A DNA stretch of 33,400 bases from JBFXJF01 sp050175155 (GCA_050175155.1 JBFXJF010000025.1:1-33400), one strand, 5' to 3'; positions 16,314 through 24,931 are shown, counted from the first letter of the stretch. The notes: a model not told the origin generated them from the sequence alone. A program made the numbers and translations.

Positions 16314-17551
16314 TTTTCATGCCCTCCTATCTTGGATGAACGATCAAATAATAAACCACGAGGTAATAGTGATGAAGCTCTAAATATAGCTGTTTTACCA
16401 TAACTCTCTCTTATCTCATCAACTACTTTACTTAGTTGTTTTTTCTTGATGATATTTGAGAAGAATTCAAGCTGAACCTCATCGGAATTTTCTAATTGGG
16501 TTAAACTTATACCTATGCTTCTTATTGGTTTCAAATCCCAAAACTCATTAAATATCTCAATTGCTTCATTATATATGTCCATTGTATAATCTGATGCTGA
16601 AAATAATGTCTTTTGTCTACTAAATCCAGTTGGATATTTAAAATCTGCACCTCTAACTGTTAGATGAATTGTCCTCCCCTTTTTTCCCATAGCTCTAACC
16701 CTACGACAGACCTCTTCGGAAATCTCAAGTATTACTACCTTAATATCAATTTGCCTATCGTAATCCCTTGGCAATGTGATACTATTACTTACCCCCTTAT
16801 ATAACTCAGTCGAATTTCTCTCGACAGGTGAATGATCGATTCCTTGGGCATTTAACCACAAAACATTTCCGACTACTCCCCATTTTTTTTTCAAATCTTC
16901 TACTGGCCTATCCATTAAGTCTTTTATAGTATAAATACCAACACGCTCTAAATTATATTTCATCTTGTGACCTACACCGAATAAACGCTCTATAGGCAAG
17001 GGACCAGTATGAAATTTATAGTTTAAATAGTTTAGTTTAAAAACTCCATCTTTGTTCTTCTTAGCAAAATTATCACAAGCCATTTTTGCTTGGATTTTAT
17101 TTTCTCCAATTCCAATTTTTGCTCTTATACCAACTTCATCCCAGATTTTTTGTTGGATTAACCCAGCTATACGATTTGGTTTACCAAAAAAAAATAGAAC
17201 ATCAGTCAAATCCAAAAATTGTTCATCAATCGAAAATATTTCTACCCTATCAGTAAATTGATATAATATTTCAGTTATTTGTAATGAAGCACTAATATAT
17301 TTACTCATATGCGGTGTAACTAAACTTACTTCAGGACAATGATTTTTTACTTCCCACACCGGCATACAAGTTTTAACTCCCATTTTTTTTGCCTTAGGGT
17401 TTGCTGCTAAGGTGATTCCATGTCTTTTATTAGGATCACCGCATACAGCCACAGCTTTCCCATTTAATTTAAAATCCGACGCTTCTTCAACAGAAGCATA
17501 AAAACTTTGCATATCTACTAAGAATATTACTTTTTGACCCCCGCTAGTCAT
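16310..17551 (-). CDS. Y-family DNA polymerase (UvrX/YqjW-like)
   Basis: A 413-aa translesion polymerase. The catalytic carboxylates are in FLVDMQSFYASVE (D13) and FSIDEQFLD (D109, E110); a helix-hairpin-helix segment (RLFGVGHKMKYNLERVGIYTIKDL) and the little-finger domain follow. It resembles B. subtilis UvrX/YqjW, which are UV-damage-repair polymerases, more than the shorter DinB. ATG with GGTGAGG just upstream. Translation is coupled to the YolD-like gene, and a LexA-type box overlaps the predicted -35, so SOS induction is likely. Confidence 0.88.
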   Translation of the reverse strand: MTSGGQKVIFLVDMQSFYASVEEASDFKLNGKAVAVCGDPNKRHGITLAANPKAKKMGVKTCMPVWEVKNHCPEVSLVTPHMSKYISASLQITEILYQFTDRVEIFSIDEQFLDLTDVLFFFGKPNRIAGLIQQKIWDEVGIRAKIGIGENKIQAKMACDNFAKKNKDGVFKLNYLNYKFHTGPLPIERLFGVGHKMKYNLERVGIYTIKDLMDRPVEDLKKKWGVVGNVLWLNAQGIDHSPVERNSTELYKGVSNSITLPRDYDRQIDIKVVILEISEEVCRRVRAMGKKGRTIHLTVRGADFKYPTGFSRQKTLFSASDYTMDIYNEAIEIFNEFWDLKPIRSIGISLTQLENSDEVQLEFFSNIIKKKQLSKVVDEIRESYGKTAIFRASSLLPRGLLFDRSSKIGGHEK

Positions 17552-17588
17552 ATAACCTCACCCATTTTATATACATTTTAGTATTATT

Positions 17589-17623
17589 ATACTCCATAAA
17601 TATTTTTTTGGGAACACATGTTC
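17589..17623 (-). promoter_or_regulatory. LexA/DinR box and promoter of the polymerase operon
   Basis: GAACACATGTTC at 17612-17623 fits the Bacillus LexA core GAAC-N4-GTTC, including the R/N/R/Y middle; only the outermost C and G/C positions differ. On the minus strand TTCCCA, a 17-nt spacer and TATAAT (in GAGTATAATA) follow, so the box abuts and overlaps the -35. This is the expected repressor position for an SOS operon. Confidence 0.7.
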
Positions 17624-17635
17624 TTTATGCAGGTA

Positions 17636-17665
17636 TTAACATAAAAATAGAGTATTATATATAAT
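17636..17665 (+). promoter_or_regulatory. Promoter of the CBS-domain gene
   Basis: TTAACA (17636-17641), an 18-nt spacer and TATAAT (17660-17665) precede the gene by 31 nt. The LexA-type box lies 12 nt upstream of this -35. Confidence 0.45.
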
Positions 17666-17696
17666 AACAAATTATTTTTAGTGGGAGGTTTATATT

Positions 17697-18338
17697 ATGT
17701 TCATCCGCAATTGCATTACTTATGTTACTGACCTAGTTACTTTAAAAGACAATTGTACTGTTGAAGATGCAATGAAAATATTTCAGGAGAAACGTTTAAA
17801 AAGCATTCCCGTAGTTGATGATAAAGGATTTTTCTTAGGGATTTTATCTAAAGAAAATCTTTTTGAACTTTTTGAAAGCGGGGATTATAAAACTTTTGAT
17901 GATCTGAAAAATGTGACAATCAAAAAGGGAATTGCAAAAATAGAGGTTCTAAAACTAGATAATTTCTTCGAGGAAACACTCTCAATTATTGTCAGGTACC
18001 CTTTTGTACCTATAGTCGACGATAAAGGGCATCTTCTAGGTATTGTAAAAAGAAAAGATATAACAAATACGCTAGAAACTTCATTCGGACTTAAAATACC
18101 AGGCATTCGTATATTGATAGGTGTTCCTGAAATGGAGGGTAGGCTAGAGAAAATATTAAAATACGCACATAATTACCATATAAATATTATTACAGCCTTA
18201 GCATTCGATGCTGGAGAAAGATTTAATCGAAGAATTTTATTGAAAATAAGTTTTACGGAGCAAAAGGATAAATTCTTAAATGATTTAGAAAAACATGGAC
18301 TAAAAGTACTAAAAATAGATGAAGATCTAAAAAAGTAA
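17697..18338 (+). CDS. CBS-pair protein with C-terminal ACT-like domain
   Basis: A 213-aa soluble protein. Two CBS motifs are visible (KRLKSIPVVDDKGFFLGILSKENLF about 32-56, and RYPFVPIVDDKGHLLGIVKRKDI about 99-121), followed by a C-terminal region (about 135-213, GVPEMEGRLEKILKYAHNYHINIITALAFDAG) that looks like an ACT-type regulatory fold. CBS pairs bind adenine nucleotides and ACT domains small metabolites. The architecture parallels AcuB elsewhere in this window. ATG with GGGAGGT upstream. It is a single gene with its own terminator. I do not recognise an orthologue with known function. Confidence 0.75.
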   Translation: MFIRNCITYVTDLVTLKDNCTVEDAMKIFQEKRLKSIPVVDDKGFFLGILSKENLFELFESGDYKTFDDLKNVTIKKGIAKIEVLKLDNFFEETLSIIVRYPFVPIVDDKGHLLGIVKRKDITNTLETSFGLKIPGIRILIGVPEMEGRLEKILKYAHNYHINIITALAFDAGERFNRRILLKISFTEQKDKFLNDLEKHGLKVLKIDEDLKK

Positions 18339-18366
18339 CACCCACGAAGGGTGTTACTTTTTTTTA
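18331..18366. terminator. Terminator between the CBS and DUF1292 genes
   Basis: AAAAGTAACACCC (18331-18343) pairs with GGGTGTTACTTTT (18349-18361) around ACGAA, with T-runs on the right. It is perfect over 13 bp and serves both convergent genes. Confidence 0.88.
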
Positions 18367-18669
18367 TTCTTCTTCAATTACCAAACCTTCATATACCGAT
18401 AGAACTCTTTCCCATTCGTCTTCATCTTCAATATCTACAAGAAACTCTTCGTCATCTTCCTCTTCAATTCGTAAAATAACGCCTTCTTCATCATCGCTAG
18501 GTTCAGATGCCATTAAAACGGCATATTCTTTTTCACCTACATCAAATACTGTTACAATATTAAATTCTTTCTCTTTACCATCTTCATCAATTAACATAAC
18601 CTTTTCTTCAAGTTCTTCATCTTGATCCTCACAACCGCAATGATCATGTTTGCTATTATCATCACACAT
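18364..18669 (-). CDS. yrzB: DUF1292 protein (YrzB-like)
   Basis: A 101-aa highly acidic protein. The DUF1292 core runs from about residue 22 to 95 (EKVMLIDEDGKEKEFNIVTV, EKEYAVLMASEP, FLVDIEDEDEWERVLSVYEG). An N-terminal DDNSKHDHCGCED tail with two Cys and two His could bind metal, but this is speculative. The family is widespread in Firmicutes; in B. subtilis yrzB sits with yrzL and yrrK, but here it stands alone. Function unknown. ATG with GGGGT upstream. Confidence 0.82.
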   Translation of the reverse strand: MCDDNSKHDHCGCEDQDEELEEKVMLIDEDGKEKEFNIVTVFDVGEKEYAVLMASEPSDDEEGVILRIEEEDDEEFLVDIEDEDEWERVLSVYEGLVIEEE

Positions 18670-18750
18670 ATATACTACCCCATCTCTTCAAGATATTTAA
18701 AAAATTTTACTAAATTCTTATCCTTAATTCATAGTTTCCTAAAAAACATC

Positions 18751-18782
18751 AAAGAGTAAAACGTTATAAAAACCTACTCTTT
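18751..18782 (-). terminator. Terminator of the M23 peptidase gene
   Basis: AAAGAGTA (18751-18758) and TACTCTTT (18775-18782) pair over 8 bp around a 16-nt loop. On the minus strand a run of six T residues follows. Confidence 0.55.
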
Positions 18783-18855
18783 TATCACAAATTATTATAT
18801 CATAAAACTAAAAAAATAAAATGCTCAATCCTGTATAATCTCAGAAAATAGTTAA

Positions 18856-19938
18856 TTATTTAGCCGAAAAAAGTGCTTCTAGAATAAACCTAATTTGCGA
18901 GGCATTATAATGCTCCCAAAATAAATTATTATATATTAAGATGTCCGTATGTAGATGTAATCCTCCATCATTACCCTCAATACCATAACTAGTGCCAGAA
19001 TTTCCTACATAACCTATAATCTGACCGCCTTGAACTATATCTCCTAACTTAATATTACTTTCTATTCTAGATAGGTGGGCATACCTTATCATAACCCCAT
19101 TATTAGATTGAATCCAAACTGAGCGACCTCTTAATTTATCAAGTATATATTGGGGTGTATGGTCAGAATTAATTGAAATATTTAATATTTCATCTCTTTC
19201 TTCATAGTTTAATTCTATATAGTCGTGGTCAGCTCGAACAACAACTCCATTAGCCATTGAAATAACAGGGGTATTTTTGCTTATATTGATACCAATAGTT
19301 CCTTCATACCAATCTATCCCTTCGTGATACCCATTACGATAATCCCTAGGGGCACCAGGTAGTTGAGAATCCCTAGAAGTAAGGTGTGCATCCCGAAGTG
19401 GAACTGATAAAAAAGATAAATAAGAGAACATCTCTTGCTCTGTCATATTAGAAAATTGATTTTCAAAATTTTGATAATAACTATTTCCCACATCTGTTAG
19501 GTTTCCATTTTCAAAGACTTCAATAACTTCTTGCCCTTTTATAGGCTCATATCTATAATTAAAAACTTTATTTAAAATATCAAGATCTAAATATACCTGA
19601 TTGTTTTTAATATACGGTATAGCAACAACTGGTTTATATACCCCATCTACAGCAATAACTGGTGTTTCTTTAAGAAGAAAATAGGTATGATTACTATCAT
19701 ATATCTTAATTATCCCTTCAAAAGAATCATATTCCCATGTTAAGTCATATCTAGAACTAAATTCATCAAGAGAGAACATTAACTCATCATTAAAATTATA
19801 AATATTCAGTTCTTCTCCTTCTAATTGAACAGGCTCATTATTTATATTATTCTCTTCATCTCTATTCTCAAGTTGCATAGTGATGTAATAAATCCCACCA
19901 ACAACTACTATTCCAAAAAATAAAAAAATAAACACCAT
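18856..19938 (-). CDS. Membrane-anchored M23 (LytM-type) metallopeptidase
   Basis: A 360-aa protein. A membrane helix spans residues about 2-20, residues 45-145 resemble a copper-amine-oxidase-N/stalk-type repeat (FSLDEFSSRYDLTWEYD, VYLDLDILNKVFNYRY), and 195-345 form the M23 domain that cleaves peptidoglycan cross-bridges. Zinc ligands are H205 and D209 (YHEGIDWY) and H330 (HLH), with H288 in YAHLS, so it should be active. About 30 residues (around 238-272) are inserted between the GVV and VWIQS strands, longer than usual. The ATG at 19938 has no spaced Shine-Dalgarno. An in-frame CTG at 19950 lies 8 nt after AAGGTG and would add a basic Leu/Met-Lys-Leu-Arg start. The start is therefore uncertain. 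Confidence 0.8.
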   Translation of the reverse strand: MVFIFLFFGIVVVGGIYYITMQLENRDEENNINNEPVQLEGEELNIYNFNDELMFSLDEFSSRYDLTWEYDSFEGIIKIYDSNHTYFLLKETPVIAVDGVYKPVVAIPYIKNNQVYLDLDILNKVFNYRYEPIKGQEVIEVFENGNLTDVGNSYYQNFENQFSNMTEQEMFSYLSFLSVPLRDAHLTSRDSQLPGAPRDYRNGYHEGIDWYEGTIGINISKNTPVISMANGVVVRADHDYIELNYEERDEILNISINSDHTPQYILDKLRGRSVWIQSNNGVMIRYAHLSRIESNIKLGDIVQGGQIIGYVGNSGTSYGIEGNDGGLHLHTDILIYNNLFWEHYNASQIRFILEALFSAK

Positions 19939-20011
19939 CCTTAACTTCAGTTTTAAGACACCTTCTTCTAGTCAATTTCTAACTATTATACCCAAGATAT
20001 CCAATATCAAT

Positions 20012-20044
20012 AAAAAAAGCCGAACCTTTATCATAGGATCGACT
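20012..20044 (-). terminator. Terminator of the stalk-domain gene
   Basis: On the minus strand AGTCGATCC pairs with GGTTCGGCT (one wobble, one mismatch), followed by seven T residues. It lies 60 nt past the stop at 20105. Confidence 0.6.
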
Positions 20045-20104
20045 TTCAGGAAATATATTTTTTTTCACTAGCTTTAAAAATAATAAATAGTTGAAGATAA
20101 TTAT

Positions 20105-20743
20105 TTATTTAATAAGTATTTGTTTTTCGCCAATTTTCTTAAATTCATTTTTTGTTGAATCACTCTTTAATAATAACTCTACCTTATAATTTCCTGTTTT
20201 TAAAAAATCAATATTCTCAAAGAAATTAATATATTGTAAACTATTCTCCAGTGTAGCATCAAAAGTCTGAACATAACCGTCTTGTACTATTTCATTGTCT
20301 GGATCTTTTAATACAACTTTAATTTCCAGGTTTTCATAAGGAAGATTATCTACCTCGCAAAAAACATGAAAGTTAAAATGATAACGTTGATTTTTATTAA
20401 TTTTCCCAAACGGCGAATAAACAACATATGATTGATTTGCTTTATCATAAACTGGGTTAGCTGTAAAAAGCATATTAACATTTGGTTTGATTAAAGTTGC
20501 TGTCTTCAGCTGACTATCCCAATTAACAATCACATCTAATCTTTCAGCAATTGCTCTTAGAGGTACCATGGTCGTATCTTCTATAATAATAGCAGGAACT
20601 GTAGAATCTACTTCCTTTGTATCAACCACAACTTTAACTTTCTCATAACCAAGATAGTAACCATAAATAGCCGTTCCAGCATAGACCGTTACAATATTAA
20701 ATAATAACAATAAAGATATTAAACCAAGTACCTTCTTTTTCAT
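20105..20743 (-). CDS. Secreted stalk-domain (Cu-amine-oxidase N-like) protein
   Basis: A 212-aa exported protein. Residues 1-22 are a signal peptide (MKKKVLGLISLLLLFNIVTVYA). Residues about 35-88 carry the copper-amine-oxidase-N/stalk signature (VVVDTKEVDSTVPAIIIEDTTMVPLRAIAERLDV, followed by VNWDSQLKTATLI), a module common in clostridial and Bacillus surface proteins and not itself a copper enzyme. Residues 90-212 form a beta-rich domain with no family I recognise. ATG with GGAGGAG upstream. It lies 166 bp before the M23 peptidase gene, which has a related stalk module; a terminator separates them. Confidence 0.75.
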   Translation of the reverse strand: MKKKVLGLISLLLLFNIVTVYAGTAIYGYYLGYEKVKVVVDTKEVDSTVPAIIIEDTTMVPLRAIAERLDVIVNWDSQLKTATLIKPNVNMLFTANPVYDKANQSYVVYSPFGKINKNQRYHFNFHVFCEVDNLPYENLEIKVVLKDPDNEIVQDGYVQTFDATLENSLQYINFFENIDFLKTGNYKVELLLKSDSTKNEFKKIGEKQILIK

Positions 20744-20759
20744 CTTGCTCCTCCAAAAA

Positions 20760-20803
20760 AAGTAATTAATTACTTGCGATATAAAAAATACTTTTTTTTA
20801 TAT
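20760..20803. promoter_or_regulatory. Palindrome and A/T-tract hairpin upstream of the stalk gene
   Basis: AAGTAATTAATTACTT (20760-20775) is a perfect 16-bp palindrome. GATATAAAAAA and TTTTTTATATC form a second inverted repeat to about 20803. They lie in the minus-strand upstream region. The rest of the 268-bp gap to the superoxide dismutase gene shows only AT-rich sequence and the sodF ribosome site. Confidence 0.3.
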
Positions 20804-21011
20804 CCTTTTAGACACAAAAACAAATCAAATGTTTCGAGACAAAAAAAATATTTTTCAAAAGAGCATAATTAACTTTTACTGGAAATAATTCAAAACGCAT
20901 TTTAACTGGATAAATAACTTAATTAATAGGTCTTAGTCTATACAAGTTGTAATTTTTTACATAAATTAAATTTAGAAGACCAATTTTATCTAAAATTTAG
21001 GAGGTAATATA

Positions 21012-21728
21012 TTGTATTCTAAATATCATTCATACCCCTTATACAATACAATCATACCTTGTAGAATAAACTACGTATCCATAAATTCGGAAACACATCC
21101 AAACTATTTTGTACCTATTGGAAAGCATACTCTACCCAAACTACCTTATGCCTATGATGCTCTAGAACCATTTATTGATAAAGAAACAATGGTACTTCAT
21201 CACGATAATCATCACAAATCTTATGTAGATGGTCTAAATAAAGCTGAAATAGAACTAGCAAAAACCCGAGAAAGCAATAATTTTACGCTAATCAAACATT
21301 GGGAGAGAGAACTAGCTTTTAATGGTGCTGGTCATTATTTACACACAATATTTTGGAATAACATGAATCCAATTAGTATTATAGAAGGTCCTATTTTAAA
21401 AGATATATCTAAATCTTTTGGAAGTTTTGAGAGTTTTAAAAAGCAATTTTCTGCTGCAGCTGAAAAAGTTGAAGGTAGCGGATGGGCAGCGCTCGTTTGG
21501 TCCCCCAGCTCTCGTCGACTGGAAATCCTGCAATTTGAAAAACACCAAAACTTATCACAGCAAGATATTATTCCTCTTCTAGTTATTGATGTCTGGGAAC
21601 ATGCCTATTATTTAAAATATCAAGATAATAGAAAAGGCTATATCAATGCCTGGTGGAATATTGTGAATTGGGATGATGTTAACAAGCGATACCTTACTGC
21701 AAAAAAAATTGTATGGCAACCTTACTAA
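21012..21728 (+). CDS. Fe/Mn superoxide dismutase with N-terminal extension
   Basis: A 238-aa superoxide dismutase. Metal ligands are in MVLHHDNHH, GAGHYLHTIFW and VIDVWEHAYYLKY (Asp and His), so the site is complete. The fold begins at HTLPKLPYAYDALEPFID (about 39-56); the first ~35 residues are an extra segment (YHSYPLYNTIIPC) not present in SodA. This resembles the longer Bacillus SodF type, although the extension here is short. Start is TTG (21012) with AGGAGGT 6 nt upstream. It could use iron or manganese; the sequence does not decide. Its presence indicates at least occasional oxygen exposure. Confidence 0.88.
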   Translation: MYSKYHSYPLYNTIIPCRINYVSINSETHPNYFVPIGKHTLPKLPYAYDALEPFIDKETMVLHHDNHHKSYVDGLNKAEIELAKTRESNNFTLIKHWERELAFNGAGHYLHTIFWNNMNPISIIEGPILKDISKSFGSFESFKKQFSAAAEKVEGSGWAALVWSPSSRRLEILQFEKHQNLSQQDIIPLLVIDVWEHAYYLKYQDNRKGYINAWWNIVNWDDVNKRYLTAKKIVWQPY

Positions 21729-21732
21729 AAAT

Positions 21733-21770
21733 AAGGGGAAATTAACAATTATAGGTTGGTTCCCCTTTTG
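21733..21770 (+). terminator. Terminator of the superoxide dismutase gene
   Basis: AAGGGGAA (21733-21740) pairs with TTCCCCTT (21760-21767) around a 19-nt loop, then a short T-rich stretch. Confidence 0.6.
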
Positions 21771-21853
21771 TTCTGATATCTTAAAGGAAAAATCATGTAT
21801 AGTAGAGAATTATATACTACAGTAAATTTCTTATTTTATCTTAGGAGGAGAAT

Positions 21854-22492
21854 ATGAATAATTGTATAGAAAGTAAGCTTATAGGAGAAATATGCACTAT
21901 TAAAACCCCAACGAATTATTTAGTTGGTCGAATATCGGGAATTGATATAGATACTTTTTCTGTCGAAATTTTAAATCCTTCTGTAGAGGTATTTGAAAAG
22001 AATAGCCAAATCGAAGTTAGAATTGAAAAACTAGACCAAGATGATATATACTTTTTTATAACTTATATTGATTCATTTAAGAAATTAAATAATAATTTAA
22101 TCCTTAAGTTAAAACTTATTTCAAAACTACAAGAAAAAAACAAAAGGCAATATAGACGTCTAAATTTGGAAACCCATTCTAATCAGTCTCTTTCTATCTT
22201 GTTGCAGACATTTCCTCCCTCGGAAACTGCAAGATGGGAAAAAGGAGAATTATTAGATATTAGTCAAGAAGGTGTTCAATTAAAAGACAATAATTTTTTA
22301 AGTACAGGACAATTGTTAGAAATCGAAATCGGTCTACCTTTTTTTGGAACAAATCAATACATAATCTCCCGCATTGTAAACAAAACCAAGGTTGCTAATG
22401 ATTTTATTTTTTCCGTACAATTTTTAAACATATCTACAGAAAACAAACAATCTATCGAAAAATATATTAAGAATGCATTAGGTGAAATATAA
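21854..22492 (+). CDS. PilZ-domain c-di-GMP-binding protein (YcgR/YpfA-like)
   Basis: A 212-aa protein. The N-terminal half (about 5-95) is a YcgR-type beta domain; the PilZ domain follows, with the c-di-GMP motifs R98-x3-R102 (RQYRR) and D135-x-S137-x2-G140 (DISQEG). In B. subtilis the similar YpfA/DgrA acts as a c-di-GMP brake on motility. ATG with AGGAGGAG upstream. A chemoreceptor gene lies 280 nt downstream on the same strand but behind a separate terminator, so a shared theme of motility control is only suggested. Confidence 0.82.
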   Translation: MNNCIESKLIGEICTIKTPTNYLVGRISGIDIDTFSVEILNPSVEVFEKNSQIEVRIEKLDQDDIYFFITYIDSFKKLNNNLILKLKLISKLQEKNKRQYRRLNLETHSNQSLSILLQTFPPSETARWEKGELLDISQEGVQLKDNNFLSTGQLLEIEIGLPFFGTNQYIISRIVNKTKVANDFIFSVQFLNISTENKQSIEKYIKNALGEI

Positions 22493-22666
22493 GATTGATC
22501 TAGTATTAGTTTTATAATTGCTCTAATAATTTAACCCTCTATGAAGAAGACAATATAGATATCATCTTTGTTCGTTATATTATTTGATGAAATAAATCAC
22601 TAGACCCTTCTTCTTTATTTTTTTCTCAAAGCCTTGGATAAATTATTAAAATATGCTTAATATTCT

Positions 22667-22700
22667 AAAGACTAATGCCGATATATATTATAGTCTTTTT
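22667..22700 (+). terminator. Terminator of the PilZ gene
   Basis: AAAGACTA (22667-22674) pairs with TAGTCTTT (22691-22698), followed by T residues. The remaining 280-bp gap shows no gene. Confidence 0.55.
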
Positions 22701-22772
22701 CCTTACGTCAATTAATAAATTTTTTAAATAAGTTATTATAAATATTATCTAATTTAAAGTAGGAGGATATTA

Positions 22773-24500
22773 ATGAAGAAAAAAAAGCAACTTAGGCTTG
22801 GACTAAAAACACAATTTATCACATGGTTTTTAATTTTATCTTTAATTCCAATGTTGGCTGTAGGTTTTATTACTTTTAGTTTAGCCAAACAAGAACTGAT
22901 TGCAGAAGGAAAAGACCGATTACAAAAATCAACAAATATAGCTTACGAGAAATTGGTTAATATGAATTTTAGGGTACTTAAAAACGAAATTACTCTTGAA
23001 GAAGCCCAAGAAATCTTGAGAACTCAATTAATAGGGGTAAAACAAGCAGATGGTTCTCGTATAATATCCAGTACAGATTTAGTTATAGGTAATGATGATT
23101 ATCTTTATGCCTTTAATTCTGATGCCCAAGTGGTAATGCATCCTTTTAAAGAAAGTCCAAAGAAAAGTGAGGATCCTAACGTCTTACATATAGTAGAACA
23201 AAAGGAGGGATTTTATACTTACGAAGGCAGGGTTGAACCTGATGACCCATTAAGAACAAAAATTGTGTATATGAGATACTTTGAGCCATGGGATTGGATA
23301 ATAGTTAACGGCTCATGGGAAGAAAACTTTTATAAGGGAATAAATGAAATAGGCAAGCTTTTAATAATTATATTTTCTAGTACAGTTGTTGTAGTTATCC
23401 TTTTTGCTTTAATAATTTCAAGAAAGATTGTTAAACCAATAAATGAACTAAGTGATACCATGGTCTATATGGGAGACGGCGACTTTACAAAACAACCTCA
23501 GATTAAATCTAGAGATGAACTTGGAATACTATCTGCAAGTATGAACAAATCAATGAATTCGATTAGTAAAGTTATAGATAACGTAAGATTAACTTCGCAT
23601 CAATTAGCTTCTTCAGCTGAACAGTTAAATGTATCGGCTACAGAAACTAATAATATTGCTAAGGAAGTAGCTTTAGCTATGGACAATATTAATACCGACC
23701 TTGCAACTCATGATAAAAATGTGGAAAGTATTTCTGGACTAATGGAAGAATTAGCAGCTAGTTACGAAGAAGTATCCGCTAGTACCGATGAGGTTAGTAA
23801 ACGTGCTTACCAAACCGAAGAAGCAGGAAATGAAGGTTCAATGCTTGTTGAAAACATGACGAACCAGATTAGAAAAATTGAGGAATCAGTGATTAACTCC
23901 GCTAATCGTATTCAAACATTGCAAGAAAACTCGAATGAAATTGGAAAGATAGTAAACTTAATTTCCGAAATTTCTTCGCAGACAAACCTTTTAGCTTTAA
24001 ATGCTGCGATTGAAGCAGCAAGGGCTGGAGAAAACGGTAGAGGTTTTGCTGTTGTAGCGGACGAGGTAAGAAATCTTGCTGAACAAACAGCTCGAGCAAC
24101 AGAACAAATAAAAAAATTAATAGGTAATATCCAAAGTGAAACCAAGGAAACAGTTGTTCAATTTGATGAAGCAACAAAGGCTGTAAACAAGGGTATTGAA
24201 TATGTCGAACAAACAGGTAATTCATTTAAAATAATTTTAAATTCAATTGTAAACGTATCTTCAGGTCTAAATGAAGTATCTACTGCAATTAGCGAGATGG
24301 CTAGCGGTACAAACAATGCAGTTGAGGACATAAATGATATTGCCCAAGTTTCTAACGAAATTTCAGAAAGAAGCAATAATTTAAAAAAATCAGCAGAATC
24401 TCAAGTTTTCACATCTGATTCTATTGCTCAATCTGCGCATGAATTATCAGAAATGGCTGAACAGCTTCAAGATCTACTATCATCATATAAAACTATGTAA
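22773..24500 (+). CDS. Methyl-accepting chemotaxis protein
   Basis: A 575-aa transmembrane chemoreceptor. Membrane helix 1 spans about residues 13-36. A single Cache-type extracellular sensor (about 40-185) has YLYAFNSDAQVVMHPF and WDWIIVNGSW, typical of small-ligand sCache_2 domains. Helix 2 spans about 192-214, then HAMP (KIVKPINELSDTM to about 268) and the long signalling coiled coil. The kinase-contact tip is conserved: EISSQTNLLALNAAIEAARA, then GRGFAVVADEVRNLAEQT. It should feed a CheA/CheW pathway; the ligand is unknown. Strong AGGAGG before the ATG. It is a single gene with a 16-bp terminator. Confidence 0.92.
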   Translation: MKKKKQLRLGLKTQFITWFLILSLIPMLAVGFITFSLAKQELIAEGKDRLQKSTNIAYEKLVNMNFRVLKNEITLEEAQEILRTQLIGVKQADGSRIISSTDLVIGNDDYLYAFNSDAQVVMHPFKESPKKSEDPNVLHIVEQKEGFYTYEGRVEPDDPLRTKIVYMRYFEPWDWIIVNGSWEENFYKGINEIGKLLIIIFSSTVVVVILFALIISRKIVKPINELSDTMVYMGDGDFTKQPQIKSRDELGILSASMNKSMNSISKVIDNVRLTSHQLASSAEQLNVSATETNNIAKEVALAMDNINTDLATHDKNVESISGLMEELAASYEEVSASTDEVSKRAYQTEEAGNEGSMLVENMTNQIRKIEESVINSANRIQTLQENSNEIGKIVNLISEISSQTNLLALNAAIEAARAGENGRGFAVVADEVRNLAEQTARATEQIKKLIGNIQSETKETVVQFDEATKAVNKGIEYVEQTGNSFKIILNSIVNVSSGLNEVSTAISEMASGTNNAVEDINDIAQVSNEISERSNNLKKSAESQVFTSDSIAQSAHELSEMAEQLQDLLSSYKTM

Positions 24501-24518
24501 AAAATAACATAAAATATA

Positions 24519-24560
24519 AACTAAGGTGCTATCTCTAATAGATAGCACCTTAGTTTTTTA
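24519..24560 (+). terminator. Terminator of the chemoreceptor gene
   Basis: A perfect 16-bp stem (24519-24534 with 24540-24555) with a 5-nt loop CTAAT, followed by T residues. Confidence 0.92.
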
Positions 24561-24749
24561 AAATAAGCACTTTAAAATACTTATACATATAGTTCTATAC
24601 TCTTCGCTTCTAGCATAATTATACTATTATATTAAAGAGTAACATGTTTATTTTTTTAGAATTTAAAAGCATATATAACTGAATTTTTTTAATATTATAC
24701 CGATATATAAGTAAGAGAATTAATATTACATCTCCTAGGAGTGATAGAA

Positions 24750-24893
24750 ATGGGCATATTAGTGAAAGAAAAGATCGGTGAGATTGATTTTTTTGGACAA
24801 TCAGCAGTAGCATACAGAGAAGTTTATGCAAATGGTGATTGGAAATTTGTTGTTGTAACCAACAGTAGGCGTATTGTTTTAATAACTTACTAA
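24750..24893 (+). CDS. Small 47-aa protein of unknown function
   Basis: The ORF begins MGILVKEKIGEIDFFGQSAV and continues with a Tyr/Val-rich stretch containing WKFVVVTNSRR and ending VLITY. ATG is preceded by AGGAGTGA at ideal spacing. It has no signal peptide or long hydrophobic helix; alternating residues suggest a short beta-sheet protein. It lies alone between the chemoreceptor terminator and the convergent queC. The 190 bp upstream are AT-rich with no clear sigma-A promoter. I do not recognise a family. The strong ribosome site and unbroken frame support a real gene. Confidence 0.55.
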   Translation: MGILVKEKIGEIDFFGQSAVAYREVYANGDWKFVVVTNSRRIVLITY

Positions 24894-24931
24894 CTATTAT
24901 TTTGCTAGTATATTAAGTTATTTACACTACC

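Noticed and set aside
23902..24376. Minus-strand open frames opposite the chemoreceptor
   Set aside because: They are complementary to the conserved signalling domain and lack ribosome sites.
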